A DNA stretch of 64,000 bases from C7867-002 sp964646515 (GTDB taxonomy: Bacteria; Patescibacteriota; Minisyncoccia; Phycocordibacterales; PALSA-1337). The notes under the pieces are model-generated. The model searched no databases. It saw nothing but the letters and a program-made list of their open reading frames with translations, and was not told the DNA's origin. The stretch's first letter is position 1. Every line of letters starts with the position of its first letter. Below, piece after piece: positions 24,703 to 34,067 of the stretch. The DNA lies in the NCBI GenBank assembly GCA_964646515.1, contig CAZYES010000002.1, forward strand, positions 1-64,000, read 5' to 3'. Both the position numbers and the translations under genes were made by a program.

Positions 24703-25204
24703 CCGAACAAAAATACTCGGGATTGACCCGGGCTACGACCGAATAGGCATAGCTATCATAGAAAAAGCACCAAAGACAAAAGAACTTGTACTATATTCCG
24801 ATTGCCTACAAACATCGGCAAAAGATCACATTTACAAAAGATTCTTGGAAATAGGCGCTGAAATTGACCGCGTACTCGACAGATTTGAGCCAGACGCCGT
24901 AGCCATAGAAACACTTTTCATCACTAGGAATCAAAAAACCGCCATGCGCGTATCCGAAGTGCGCGGTATCATAATCTATCAATCGATAAAAAGAAACATT
25001 CCCGTATTCGAATATAGCCCCATGCAGATAAAAACCGCCATCACCGGCGATGGTACGAGCGACAAGACTCGAATGGTAAAAATGGTCGAATTGCTCGTCA
25101 AACTACCAAAAGGTGCAACCAAAAAAACAAGTAATAAAAAAGATGACGAATATGACGCCATCGCCGTAGCGCTTGCTCATTCCGCATACCAAAAACAAAT
25201 ATAG
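24692..25204 (+). CDS. ruvC: Holliday junction resolvase RuvC
   Basis: 170 residues. Catalytic acidic residues are visible: Asp in GIDPGYDRIGI (near residue 10), Glu in AIETLFITRNQKTAMRVSEV (near 70) and the Asp pair in KKDDEYDAIAVALAH (near 150). RuvC cuts Holliday junctions symmetrically after RuvAB migration. Its ATG lies inside the end of yebC (11-base overlap), which implies translational coupling. Confidence 0.95.
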   Translation: MPNNRTKILGIDPGYDRIGIAIIEKAPKTKELVLYSDCLQTSAKDHIYKRFLEIGAEIDRVLDRFEPDAVAIETLFITRNQKTAMRVSEVRGIIIYQSIKRNIPVFEYSPMQIKTAITGDGTSDKTRMVKMVELLVKLPKGATKKTSNKKDDEYDAIAVALAHSAYQKQI

Positions 25205-25295
25205 CCCCCGACAATTATCCACAGCTCTACCCTGTTGCAAAAAATATAAAGTTTGGTACAAATTACTCACAAGTAATTACAAACTAAAAAAGACC

Positions 25296-25571
25296 ATGTC
25301 ACCAACAAAAGTTGCTAATTATAAAAAACAAAAAAATACCAGACATTCGAATGTTTCCGTGGATGAGACGCCCAATCACGCTCCACCGAAGAAAGCAAAA
25401 TCTTTAGAGATCGACGACTTGGATCACATTGCGAGCACTACCATCAGTATAGAAGAAAAACTCCCTGAAGATCCGATCGCCACAGAAAACGAAGACACCG
25501 ACCTAGAACTAGAAGAACTGGAGCTAGACGACGAGGAACTAAACCCTTTTGGCGACAAATGGGAACAATAA
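25296..25571 (+). CDS. Hypothetical small acidic protein
   Basis: 91 residues from ATG 25296. The N-terminus is basic (MSPTKVANYKKQKNTRH), while the C-terminal half is extremely acidic (ENEDTDLELEELELDDEELN), ending NPFGDKWEQ. It is probably disordered. It lies 91 bases after ruvC on the same strand. Acidic small proteins of this kind can be interaction tails or nucleic-acid mimics, but nothing specific is recognisable. Confidence 0.55.
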   Translation: MSPTKVANYKKQKNTRHSNVSVDETPNHAPPKKAKSLEIDDLDHIASTTISIEEKLPEDPIATENEDTDLELEELELDDEELNPFGDKWEQ

Positions 25572-25621
25572 CACAAGCAATTATATTGACGCGCTAGTAA
25601 AAGCAAGCTTCTTGTGATTTC

Positions 25622-25630
25622 TGCTATAAT
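25622..25630 (+). promoter_or_regulatory. Extended -10 promoter of the penicillin-binding protein gene
   Basis: TGCTATAAT, with the preferred ATG at 25641 ten bases downstream. A GTG at 25614 in the same frame lies upstream of this box, so it cannot be the start of a transcript made from it. Confidence 0.55.
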
Positions 25631-25640
25631 AAGATTCGTC

Positions 25641-28169
25641 ATGTTCAAAAATCACAGGAAAAGGCATCATTACGTAAGATCTGCAATACTCGTTTTAATT
25701 TCAATCTTTTTGATCGCCACTGGAGCTGGCGTTTTTTGGGTTGCCACATTAAAAATGCCAGATCTGAGTTCTTTCAAAAACAGAAAAATAGCGGAATCAA
25801 CCAAAATATATGACCGCACAGGCACAGTTTTGCTGTATGACACGGGGATCAATGCCAAACTCACGGTTGTCCCGCTATCTGACATATCCCCTTTCATACA
25901 AAAAGCGGCCATAGCTATCGAAGATTCAAACTTTTACCAAAACACCGGCATTGAACCAAAATCAATAATCAGAGCAATAATCGCCAACTTGTCCACGGGC
26001 AATTATAGTCAAGGCGCGTCAACAATAACACAACAAGTAGTCAAAAATTCACTTCTGACACAAGACAAGACTGTTACCAGAAAGATAAAGGAATGGGTCT
26101 TGGCAATAAAATTGACCAAGATAATGGAAAAGGACCAGATCCTTGAGGCCTACCTCAACGAAAGCCCATATGGCGGGACTATATATGGTGTTGAGGAAGC
26201 TAGCCAACAATTCTTCGGGAAACAAGCCAAGGATGTGAGTCTGGCTCAGGCAGCATATTTAGCAGCAATACCGCAAGCACCAACCTACTACTCGCCCTAT
26301 GGCACACACCGTGAAGAGTTGGACAATAGACAAAAACTAGTACTGTCGCGCATGAAGGCCCTGGAAATGATATCCGAGGACGAGTACAACAACGCCAAAG
26401 CAGAAAAAGTACAGTTTCTTTCCAAACAAGCTGGTGGCATACGTGCGCCACATTTTGTAATGTTTGTAAGAGACTACATAGTACAAAAATACGGCGAGGA
26501 TGTCGTGAACAACAACGGACTGCGAGTCACAACTTCCCTAGACTACAATATGCAACAAAAAGCAGAAGAGGTCATAAAAAAATTCGGACCATCTCTAACT
26601 TCAAACTTCAACGCAAGCAATACAGCCATGGTAGCAATAGACCCAAAAACCGGTGACATTTTAACGATGGTTGGTTCTCGTGATTATTTCGATGAAACAA
26701 TAGACGGAAACTACAATGTCGCCATAGCAAAAAGACAACCAGGATCAACGTTCAAACCTTTTGTGTATTCAGCACTATTCAAAAAGGGCTATACGCCAGA
26801 AACAATACTATTTGATGTAAAAACAGAATTTTCCACCTATTGCACCCCAGAAGGCAAACCCATCAACCGTTCTGATGACCCAAAAAAGGCCTGCTACACA
26901 CCCGGAGAATACGACAATATTTTTGCTGGACCAATGACCGTAAAACAAGCATTGGCACAATCTAGAAATATCCCAGCAGTCAAAGCCCTGTATCTGGCTG
27001 GTATACAAGAATCCATACAAACCGGTGAAGATATGGGCATTACAACTCTCACCGACCGCAACCGTTATGGACTAACCCTGGTACTAGGTGGCGGAGAAGT
27101 GACTTTACTAGATCTTACCAGCGCTTATGGAGTTTTTGCCAACGATGGAGTAAAAAATCCAACCAGATCTATACTAAAAGTCGAAGACAGCAAGGGAAAC
27201 ATATTGGAAGAGGCGACAGCAAGCCCCTCACAAGTATTACAGCCGGAGATATCTCGGCAGATCTCGGATATACTCTCCGACAACGCTGTTCGTATGGAGA
27301 GCCTCAAACCGATCGCAAACAGCGTAGGTAGACAAGTGGCTATAAAAACCGGTACAACTAACGACTATCGTGATGTCTGGACTGTTGGATACACGCCAAA
27401 CCTGGTCGTTGGCGCTTGGGCAGGCAACAACGACAACACACCGATGCAACATAATGTAGCCGGATTGATAATCTCGCCACTTTGGGGGGCGTTCATGTCA
27501 GAAGTGGCAAAAACTTTCCCGCCGGAGAACTTCCAAACACCACCACCATCACCCCACATAGACAACAAGCCTGTACTACACGGAATATGGCAGGGTGGCA
27601 TTTCCTATAAAATAGACAAGATATCAAAAAAATTGGCAACGGAATATACACCACAAGAAACCATCGAGGAGATAGCGTCGCCAGATGTACACACGATACT
27701 ACATTGGATAAACAAAGACGATCCGCGTGGTCCCGCACCAACAAACCCAACTCAAGACACACAATATTCTCGCTGGGAATATGGTGTACGAAACTGGGTG
27801 CAGACATACAAACAAAGTCACCCCGAATTTGTAGAGACGCCCAATGCAATTGTGCCCACGGCCACAGACGACGTACACACTCCAGACAAAATGCCAAAGG
27901 TTACCATAGAGTCGCCGATAACAGATTCTGTTATCAATCCGCAAAACATGATATTACTACGGCTAAAATCCACTGGAGCCTATCCGCCACAAAAAACTGA
28001 GGTCTACTTGAACGGCAAATACGCTCTGACAGCAGACAAAGATCCTCTCAATATCTCGTTCGTACCAGCCGACATAGGCAGTCTCTCTAAAACAAACACC
28101 ATATCAGTAACCCTTTACGATAGCGTATTCAACAAAGGCCAAGCATCGGTGAACTTCTCGGTACAATAA
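25641..28169 (+). CDS. Class A penicillin-binding protein (PBP1A type)
   Basis: 842 residues from ATG 25641. A membrane anchor (SAILVLISIFLIATGAGVFW) leads to the GT51 transglycosylase domain with the catalytic-Glu motif AAIAIEDSNFYQNTGIEPKS and QGASTITQQVVKN, then EAYLNESPYGG. The transpeptidase domain has the active-site SxxK in QPGSTFKPF, SRN in AQSRNIPAVKAL, and KTGTT. A C-terminal Ig-like tail ends at SVNFSVQ. It polymerises and cross-links peptidoglycan outside the membrane, showing that this organism builds a wall. Confidence 0.94.
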   Translation: MFKNHRKRHHYVRSAILVLISIFLIATGAGVFWVATLKMPDLSSFKNRKIAESTKIYDRTGTVLLYDTGINAKLTVVPLSDISPFIQKAAIAIEDSNFYQNTGIEPKSIIRAIIANLSTGNYSQGASTITQQVVKNSLLTQDKTVTRKIKEWVLAIKLTKIMEKDQILEAYLNESPYGGTIYGVEEASQQFFGKQAKDVSLAQAAYLAAIPQAPTYYSPYGTHREELDNRQKLVLSRMKALEMISEDEYNNAKAEKVQFLSKQAGGIRAPHFVMFVRDYIVQKYGEDVVNNNGLRVTTSLDYNMQQKAEEVIKKFGPSLTSNFNASNTAMVAIDPKTGDILTMVGSRDYFDETIDGNYNVAIAKRQPGSTFKPFVYSALFKKGYTPETILFDVKTEFSTYCTPEGKPINRSDDPKKACYTPGEYDNIFAGPMTVKQALAQSRNIPAVKALYLAGIQESIQTGEDMGITTLTDRNRYGLTLVLGGGEVTLLDLTSAYGVFANDGVKNPTRSILKVEDSKGNILEEATASPSQVLQPEISRQISDILSDNAVRMESLKPIANSVGRQVAIKTGTTNDYRDVWTVGYTPNLVVGAWAGNNDNTPMQHNVAGLIISPLWGAFMSEVAKTFPPENFQTPPPSPHIDNKPVLHGIWQGGISYKIDKISKKLATEYTPQETIEEIASPDVHTILHWINKDDPRGPAPTNPTQDTQYSRWEYGVRNWVQTYKQSHPEFVETPNAIVPTATDDVHTPDKMPKVTIESPITDSVINPQNMILLRLKSTGAYPPQKTEVYLNGKYALTADKDPLNISFVPADIGSLSKTNTISVTLYDSVFNKGQASVNFSVQ

Positions 28170-28207
28170 CTGGCACACTCCAAAAAAACGTCCTCATGAA
28201 ATTGACA

Positions 28208-28471
28208 CTAACGTATATCCAAAACCTTTTTAACCGTCTGTAATTTATTAATCTCTTTGAGAAGAGCTTCCTTTTTTATGTAAATTGTAGACCTGTCAGC
28301 CTGGTTGATATTGGTCAACGTCACCAACGAATCTTTGAACTTTATATTCTCTACACCAACCTCTATACCAACTAAATTTCTCAAAGAATCAGCAACCGCC
28401 ATACGCAAAAATAACTCTTTCGCATAAGAGCTCTGTATTTTTTTGAATAAATGGCCAATTCCAAACATCAA
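28208..28471 (-). CDS. Small DciA/DUF721-like protein downstream of dnaN
   Basis: 87 residues, start MMFGIGHLFKKIQSSYAKEL, with a helix followed by a beta-rich part (FKDSLVTLTNINQADRSTIY) and a terminal helix (KEALLKEINKL). The KH-like order and its place two bases after dnaN resemble the DUF721/DciA proteins that load the replicative helicase in many bacteria. The similarity is weak by eye, so the assignment is an inference from fold pattern and neighbourhood. Confidence 0.55.
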   Translation of the reverse strand: MMFGIGHLFKKIQSSYAKELFLRMAVADSLRNLVGIEVGVENIKFKDSLVTLTNINQADRSTIYIKKEALLKEINKLQTVKKVLDIR

Positions 28472-28473
28472 AT

Positions 28474-29580
28474 TTACCTGTTCATCGGCATCACTAGATA
28501 CATGAAAGTCTGATCGCCAGAAACCGGACGTATAACCATGGGCTTATTTATACCACCCAGCTGTAACGAAATACTATCAGAGTCAATGGACTGGAAACAG
28601 TCAGCAATATACTTGTAATTAAAATTGACCTCTATCTTATCGCCAGTAAGAGCCGAATCAACCACCGTGTCGTTCTCACCAACATCGCTATTTTTTGTCT
28701 TTATTTCAAATAATTTACTCTTTGGATCAATAACCATCCTTATTTGGTTAAATTTATCAGAAAAAATGTTGGATATCTTCAGGGCATTTACAAAATCCTG
28801 TTTCAACATAACCGCTTCGGTAGAATAACCCTTCGGGACGATCTGCCTGTAATCTGGAAACACACCATCAATTATTCTTGACGCTACGTATATACCATTT
28901 GCCTCAAAAGAAATGAGGTTCTTGCTTGTTTTCATTGTCGTGTTTTCACCCATACCCTCTAATAACCTTATTAGATCGGAAATGTTCTTGAAAGGAATAA
29001 GAATATCGTTCAGTTTCACTGTTGTTGGCACTTTGACCTTTCTTTCGGCCAAACGAAAAGAATCTGTGGCTACAAAAATCAAATACTCACCGTCACGATA
29101 AATATAAACGCTGGAAAGTTCCGGTTTTACGCTGGAAATCGAGGAACTATACCAAACCGATTTTAACCCTTTGATAAAAACGTTCGTGGGTAAAGAAAAT
29201 TCTTGACCACCAATTACCTTCGGAACGGACGGAAAATCTTCATGGGGAATCGTTTTTATCACTCCTTTTGACCTAGAAGTTGATATATGTAAGTTTTCAG
29301 AGATAATTTCCAATTTAACAACCTGATTGTCTTCATAAATCTGAGAGACAAAAGGAGAAATAACATTAGCCGGTACCGTTATAATACCTTCATCGTTCGA
29401 TTTCACTGGAACTGTTACTTCGATTCCAATATCAAGGTTAGTTGTTTTGAATACAGCTGTGTTCTTACTAACTTCTATTAAAATACAAGAAAGTACAGGC
29501 AGGGTCATATGTTTGCCTGCCACTTTCTCAACGAGTAGCACGGCTTCTTTGAATTTCCGAAAATTTATTTCCAGTTTCAT
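28474..29580 (-). CDS. dnaN: DNA polymerase III beta subunit (sliding clamp)
   Basis: 368 residues with the three-domain clamp pattern: MKLEINFRKFKEAVLLVEKV, LPVLSCILIEV near 27-37, FKTTNLDIGIEV near 49, PHEDFPSVPKV near 112, TDSFRLAERKV near 167 and the C-terminal YLVMPMNR that forms part of the partner-binding pocket. It encircles DNA and tethers polymerases. It follows dnaA on the same strand with 227 AT-rich bases between, and precedes the DciA-like gene by two bases. Confidence 0.97.
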   Translation of the reverse strand: MKLEINFRKFKEAVLLVEKVAGKHMTLPVLSCILIEVSKNTAVFKTTNLDIGIEVTVPVKSNDEGIITVPANVISPFVSQIYEDNQVVKLEIISENLHISTSRSKGVIKTIPHEDFPSVPKVIGGQEFSLPTNVFIKGLKSVWYSSSISSVKPELSSVYIYRDGEYLIFVATDSFRLAERKVKVPTTVKLNDILIPFKNISDLIRLLEGMGENTTMKTSKNLISFEANGIYVASRIIDGVFPDYRQIVPKGYSTEAVMLKQDFVNALKISNIFSDKFNQIRMVIDPKSKLFEIKTKNSDVGENDTVVDSALTGDKIEVNFNYKYIADCFQSIDSDSISLQLGGINKPMVIRPVSGDQTFMYLVMPMNR

Positions 29581-29807
29581 AATAGTTTTAATTTAAATTA
29601 TTTTATATGTTTTTATTATTAGTGTTGTTGATATGTTGATATCTTTTTACGTAGCCTGACATATACATTTTTTTGTAATAAAGACTTTTTAGGGTGTTAA
29701 TTATTTCCGGATAAATTTTATTGATCTCATTTTTGTGTTAAATTTAACTTTTTTATTCCAAACTAATCAACATCCTAAATACATCTTATCAACAGGCTTT
29801 ACACTTT
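29581..29807. other. AT-rich dnaA-dnaN spacer with DnaA-box-like sites
   Basis: Very AT-rich, 227 bases. DnaA-box-like nonamers with one or two changes from TTATCCACA: TGTTGATAT at 29626-29634 and 29634-29642 (overlapping) and TTATCAACA at 29786-29794. It may be part of the origin or just the dnaN leader. Confidence 0.45.
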
Positions 29808-31154
29808 TTACAACATTGATCTAAGCTGGCTTATTTCTTGTGATAATAAGGTGTCGGTTTTCAGTTCCTCTTTGATTTTTTCATAGGAGTGTATCACGGT
29901 TGTGTGGTCTCGGCCCCCCAGTTTGTTGCCAATAGAAGGAAATGAGATGTTGAAATCTTCTCGGAGTATATACATGACTACTTGTCTGGGGCGCACCACC
30001 TCTTTTCGGCGTGTTTTGTTGAGAACGCTGTCCTCATCTATATTGTAGAATTCGGACACGACCCTTACAACATCCTTGATGGCGATGGTTTTTTTGGGTT
30101 TGGCGCTGTTTTTGAGTATATTTTTTATCTCATTTATATTTAATTCTCGATTTCGGAGCTGTGTCTGACAGGCAATGACATTCACAATGCCTTCTATTTC
30201 TCGAATGTTGTCTTTGATAGATGAGGCTAGATAATCGACAATCTCTTCAGAAAGAGTGATGTTTTGAACACAACACTTGGTTTTTACGATGGCCATTCGC
30301 GATTCGTGATCGGGCTCGGGAATATCGACGATCATACCAACACTAAATCTGCCACGCAGGCGGTCTTCTAGGCCGGGAATAATGTTTGGGTGTCTGTCTG
30401 ACGAGAAGACCAGCTGTCTACCTGTATCATGGAAGGTGTTGAAGAAATGGAATAGTTCTTCTTGGAACTTGTCTTTATTTGAGAAAAACTGGACGTCGTC
30501 CATGATCATCACGTCATATTTACGATATCTATCTTTGAATTGTTGAACTCTGCCTTCCTGTATGGCCACGAAAAATTCAGAACCAAAGCGCTCAGAAGTA
30601 AGGTAAAAAACTTTTTTGTTGGGGTGGGCCTTTTTGATTTGGTTCCCTACGGCTTGGATCAGGTGAGTTTTGCCTCTGCCCGTAGAGCCATAGACGAATA
30701 ATGGGTTGTAGATCTGCCCAGGGGTTTTTATAACGGTTTGCGAAGCCGCATGGGCAAGCTCATTAAAAGGTCCCACAACGAAATTTTCGAAGGTATAACG
30801 TGGGTTGAGGTTGTCTTCTTTGTTTATGTAGAAGTCTTGCAAAGGCATTGGTATGGTGGGAGTAGACGATTGCCTTTTTAGCTCATCTTTTTTGGAGCCG
30901 GACTCTTCTTTGGTCACAACATACTCTAGTGCTCTGACGCGGTCGTTCATCTGGCGAAGTATTTTTAGTATAGAATTATGAAATTTTTTAAATAGCCACT
31001 GTTGGGTAAAAGAGTTTGGTACTCCTAGATAAATAACGCCCTCTTCTTCTTTGATGATAGTGGTTTCTTTGAACCACGTTGAAAAATTAGCCTGAGATAC
31101 TGCGGTTTCTATCTCTACCAAAGCCGTTTGCCACATTTTTGTGTAGTCGTTCAT
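29808..31154 (-). CDS. dnaA: Chromosomal replication initiator DnaA
   Basis: 448 residues from MNDYTKMWQTALVEIE (ATG 31152-31154); a frame 16 codons longer lacks support. Domain I is at the N-terminus. Domain III follows with Walker A (VYGSTGRGKTHLIQAVGN), Walker B (DVMIMDDVQFF) and RLRGRFSVGMIVDI. Domain IV has the DNA-binding signature LGGRDHTTVIHSYEKI. A TATACT box on the minus strand lies 21 bases upstream. DnaA binds origin boxes and melts DNA. Its place between dnaN and a divergent rpmH is the classic origin arrangement. Confidence 0.97.
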   Translation of the reverse strand: MNDYTKMWQTALVEIETAVSQANFSTWFKETTIIKEEEGVIYLGVPNSFTQQWLFKKFHNSILKILRQMNDRVRALEYVVTKEESGSKKDELKRQSSTPTIPMPLQDFYINKEDNLNPRYTFENFVVGPFNELAHAASQTVIKTPGQIYNPLFVYGSTGRGKTHLIQAVGNQIKKAHPNKKVFYLTSERFGSEFFVAIQEGRVQQFKDRYRKYDVMIMDDVQFFSNKDKFQEELFHFFNTFHDTGRQLVFSSDRHPNIIPGLEDRLRGRFSVGMIVDIPEPDHESRMAIVKTKCCVQNITLSEEIVDYLASSIKDNIREIEGIVNVIACQTQLRNRELNINEIKNILKNSAKPKKTIAIKDVVRVVSEFYNIDEDSVLNKTRRKEVVRPRQVVMYILREDFNISFPSIGNKLGGRDHTTVIHSYEKIKEELKTDTLLSQEISQLRSML

Positions 31155-31202
31155 AATTTGCAAATTTACTCTGATAGTATATACCTGTTTATAAATATGC
31201 AA

Positions 31203-31252
31203 ACTTGTGGAGAGCCATAAAATATGTTGATAAGTTGTGGACAGTAAAAAAC
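31203..31252. other. Putative oriC core between dnaA and rpmH
   Basis: A short AT-rich spacer with DnaA-box-like sites TGTTGATAA (31225-31233) and TTGTGGACA (31235-31243), plus TTGTGGAGA just before. Strand composition switches around here: the + strand is A/C-rich to the left and G/T-rich to the right by eye. With the gene order, this supports an origin in the 29.6-31.3 kb interval. Confidence 0.5.
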
Positions 31253-31281
31253 TTGCGCACTTGTGAATTTTCTACTATAGT
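31253..31281 (+). promoter_or_regulatory. Promoter of rpmH
   Basis: TTGCGC (31253-31258), exactly 17 bases, then TATAGT (31276-31281). The rpmH ATG at 31288 follows after six bases, so the message should be leaderless. Confidence 0.65.
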
Positions 31282-31287
31282 GCCTAC

Positions 31288-31422
31288 ATGTCATTTACGT
31301 ATAATCCCAAAAAAAGGAAACGAGCGAAGTCTCATGGATTTCGTGTACGCATGAAAACAACTAGTGGCCGCAAAGTTCTTGCCCGTAGACGTCACAAGAA
31401 GCGTGCCAGGATAGCGGTTTAG
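31288..31422 (+). CDS. rpmH: 50S ribosomal protein L34
   Basis: 44 residues: MSFTYNPKKRKRAKSHGFRV followed by RMKTTSGRKVLARRRHKKRARIAV in two parts, the standard L34 sequence (KR..K.HGFR.RM.T..GR.VL..RR.KGR). It is too short for many ORF callers. It starts the rpmH-rnpA-yidC group, divergent from dnaA, as in most bacterial origin regions. Confidence 0.95.
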   Translation: MSFTYNPKKRKRAKSHGFRVRMKTTSGRKVLARRRHKKRARIAV

Positions 31423-31518
31423 GTTTTGACGCCTGCCATTTTGTGTCTAAATCATGTTTGCCAAAAATAGATTATCTGGTGGTGGGTAGGAAGAGCGCTA
31501 ATCGGGATCTAAATCGTT

Positions 31519-31854
31519 ATGTTGCCACGACAAAAAAGACTACAGACCAGACAATTCAACGAGGTGATGGCAAAAGGGAAAGTTAGCCACTCGCTTTTTT
31601 TCTTGTTGCGTACGTTGATTGTTGGTAAACCGACTAGGGTTTCGGTGGTGGTACCACAGAAGATTGGCAAAACAGCGGTCATCCGCAACAAGCTACGACG
31701 TAAAGTGTATGAGGCTGTTCGACCATTATTTTCTTTGGTTGCTCCCGATGTTTATATTATTATTTTTGCAAAAAGTTCTGCACTATCAGCGTCATTTGCT
31801 GAACTCCAAAGAGAAATAAGAGTCGCCTTTGTAAAAGCGGGAGTTTTGAAGTAG
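31519..31854 (+). CDS. rnpA: Ribonuclease P protein component
   Basis: 111 residues. The family signature is present: LPRQKRLQTRQFNEVMAKGK at the start, RVSVVVPQKIGKTAVIRNKL near 40-59 and the RNR-type motif RNKLRRKVYEAVR near 56-68. RnpA assists the catalytic RNA in trimming tRNA 5' ends. It lies 96 bases after rpmH on the same strand. The RNA subunit gene was not recognised in this window. Confidence 0.94.
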   Translation: MLPRQKRLQTRQFNEVMAKGKVSHSLFFLLRTLIVGKPTRVSVVVPQKIGKTAVIRNKLRRKVYEAVRPLFSLVAPDVYIIIFAKSSALSASFAELQREIRVAFVKAGVLK

Positions 31855-31883
31855 TATTATCAGGTTGGTGTAAATTTATTACG

Positions 31884-32633
31884 ATGTATCATAATTTAAT
31901 TTTTCTTCCCCTCTATAATGGTCTTGTTGGTATTATGGATTTTATTCCCGGAGTTGATATTGGTATTGCTGTAATTATCTTTACTATAATAATTCGCCTG
32001 ATTCTCTTCCCTCTTTCCAAGGGCTCTTTACTCACGCAGGTCAGAATGAAAGAAATTGAACCGGAAGTCAATAAAATCAAAGCCAAATACGCAGATGACA
32101 AACAGACACAAGCACTGAAAGTGATGGAGCTTTATAAAGAAAAAAAGATAAAACCATTTTCTAGTATATTACTTTTGATTATACAGATACCCATTCTGAT
32201 AGCACTCATTTCGGTTTTTTATAAGATAATTCCTTCGGTCAATCCAGAATTTTTGTATAGTTTCATCGGTGTCCCCACGGCAAAAGCGACCTTGCTTGGT
32301 CTCGATTTGACTCAGAAAAGTCTAATCTTGGCGCTGATTACTGGTGTGGCTCAATTTCTTCAGTTACATTTTTCTGTGGCAGTTAGGCAACAGAACATCG
32401 CGACTTTGCAAACACTTAAAAGTGGCGGAAAACTTGATACAGCCTCGCAACTATCTAGTTCCATGAACAAACAGATGAAATTTTTCTTGCCAATCTTGGC
32501 TTTTGTCTCCGTATATTGGATTATTCCCGCCAGTTTCCCGCAAGCGGCGGCGATAATTGCTATCTATTGGTCTGTAAGCGCGCTATTTACGCTTGGTCAA
32601 GAATTGTATATCAAAAAAAGACACTTAGGATAA
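31884..32633 (+). CDS. yidC: Membrane protein insertase YidC/Oxa1
   Basis: 249 residues, the short form without the large periplasmic domain. IAVIIFTIIIRLILFPLSKG near 30-49 carries the conserved Arg in the hydrophilic groove. A cytoplasmic coiled segment (RMKEIEPEVNKIKAKYADDK) follows, then SSILLLIIQIPILIALISVF and three further membrane helices up to VSALFTLGQELYIKK. It inserts proteins into the cytoplasmic membrane with or without Sec. It lies 29 bases after rnpA, probably in one operon. Confidence 0.93.
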   Translation: MYHNLIFLPLYNGLVGIMDFIPGVDIGIAVIIFTIIIRLILFPLSKGSLLTQVRMKEIEPEVNKIKAKYADDKQTQALKVMELYKEKKIKPFSSILLLIIQIPILIALISVFYKIIPSVNPEFLYSFIGVPTAKATLLGLDLTQKSLILALITGVAQFLQLHFSVAVRQQNIATLQTLKSGGKLDTASQLSSSMNKQMKFFLPILAFVSVYWIIPASFPQAAAIIAIYWSVSALFTLGQELYIKKRHLG

Positions 32634-32647
32634 CCAGAATGGCTATC

Positions 32648-34054
32648 TTATTTGGAGGAAACCAGATCCAACGACCACAGTGACAGGTCGTTTTTGTTCA
32701 TGAAGTACAAATAATTGTCTTTTGGGTCTAGGCCCAGATTGAAAGCGTCTATGACACGATCACTTTCGTCCAAGATAGATGAAATCAGGTGTATCTCCCC
32801 AGTTAGAACGTTGATTTGCCAGATTTTGTCTGCGAAAGAGACCTTGCCCATTGCCCAATCGTCAGGATAGGTAGCATTTGTTAGTTGCGAAGGAGTAGCG
32901 CAGTAAACTATTTCTTTATAAAAATTTCCCCAAGCACATTTGTCGGCCAAAGTTCTTACCACCGCATCTGTTATAGTGGCGTCTGCTATCGAGTATATGT
33001 TTGTTTGGAGTTTTTTGTCGCTATTGACCGATGAAACGATGGCGAACTTGGCATCATGGCTGACCTTGGCGCTGAGTCCCAGCATTGGTCCAGCAACTTT
33101 TTTCCATGTACCGGTTTTCATATTTATTAGGTACAGGAAGCCACTTTGACTGGCAGATCCTTTGGTGATTATAGCTATGGTGTTGTCTTCTGGCCAATCT
33201 ACGTTGATTTGAGTCATTGGCGTGTCGAATATCTTGGTTATCGATTTACCATCGAACGTGGCAGTGTATCCTACTCCTACCCCGCTTTCGTTGACCACCA
33301 TGAGAACCTTGTCTTTCTTGGGAGATGTGGCATAGGAAATTACGCGGTCTGATAGATTGTTTCCTTTGAGCGTGAAGGGTGTTAGCGGTAGTTTTGAATT
33401 GTTGGAAACAGTAGTTGAGGTGGCATTATATGTGCTTGTTGCTACTTTTGTATTTGATGCTGTCTGGGTTTTTAGTTCTGCATATAGTGTTGTGGCCCAC
33501 GATGAATCGTCATCGAGCATTGAACCGACAAATATCGTTAGGTTTTTGTTCCAAACGCTGTCGTATATTTTGGGCAATACGGTATTGGATAATGTTGTTA
33601 TGGCCAATGAATCATCTCTAGCCTCATAGATATTTCCTCTTCCCCGATCGACCCACCTGACCACGGCTACGTCTCTTGATGTTGTCTGTGGCTTGGTTAA
33701 TTTTTTTGTGGTCGTACCGGTTGAGCTTGTGGCTACAACAGGGGTTATGATAACGGTCGTGCTGGCGCCGTATCCGCCGACGGGCGTATTACTGAGCAAT
33801 CTCAATATAGGTATTTTTGTGGCCACGCTCGTCGTAGTTGAAATGTTGTTGCCATTATTGTTGGTGCCGGTGTTAGTGGGCAGGTTGCCACCTGTGGCTG
33901 GTCTGTTTAGTGGCTCAAATCCGTTCGTTGGTTCATTTGTCACTGGCTCGGTGCTAGTTTTTGTTGTGCGTGCAAAAAAATACCAGTAACCACCCGCAAC
34001 CAAGACAAGAATGGCGATCAACATGACAATAATTTTCCAAGTGGGCTTATTCAT
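32648..34054 (-). CDS. Membrane-anchored extracytoplasmic protein, beta-propeller-like
   Basis: 468 residues. An N-terminal anchor (IIVMLIAILVLVAGGYWYFF, residues 9-28) is followed by a Thr/Asn/Pro-rich linker to about 130, then repeated beta-strand blades (for example KKDKVLMVVNESGVGVGYTA, FAIVSSVNSDKKLQTNIYSI, DNYLYFMNKNDLSLWSLDL) reminiscent of TolB/WD-type propellers. It lies 13 bases after the pilin-like gene on the same strand, ending the T4SS-like cluster. I infer an outer-face accessory or assembly protein; no family was recognised. Confidence 0.65.
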   Translation of the reverse strand: MNKPTWKIIVMLIAILVLVAGGYWYFFARTTKTSTEPVTNEPTNGFEPLNRPATGGNLPTNTGTNNNGNNISTTTSVATKIPILRLLSNTPVGGYGASTTVIITPVVATSSTGTTTKKLTKPQTTSRDVAVVRWVDRGRGNIYEARDDSLAITTLSNTVLPKIYDSVWNKNLTIFVGSMLDDDSSWATTLYAELKTQTASNTKVATSTYNATSTTVSNNSKLPLTPFTLKGNNLSDRVISYATSPKKDKVLMVVNESGVGVGYTATFDGKSITKIFDTPMTQINVDWPEDNTIAIITKGSASQSGFLYLINMKTGTWKKVAGPMLGLSAKVSHDAKFAIVSSVNSDKKLQTNIYSIADATITDAVVRTLADKCAWGNFYKEIVYCATPSQLTNATYPDDWAMGKVSFADKIWQINVLTGEIHLISSILDESDRVIDAFNLGLDPKDNYLYFMNKNDLSLWSLDLVSSK

Positions 34055-34067
34055 AGGTAATATTTTG

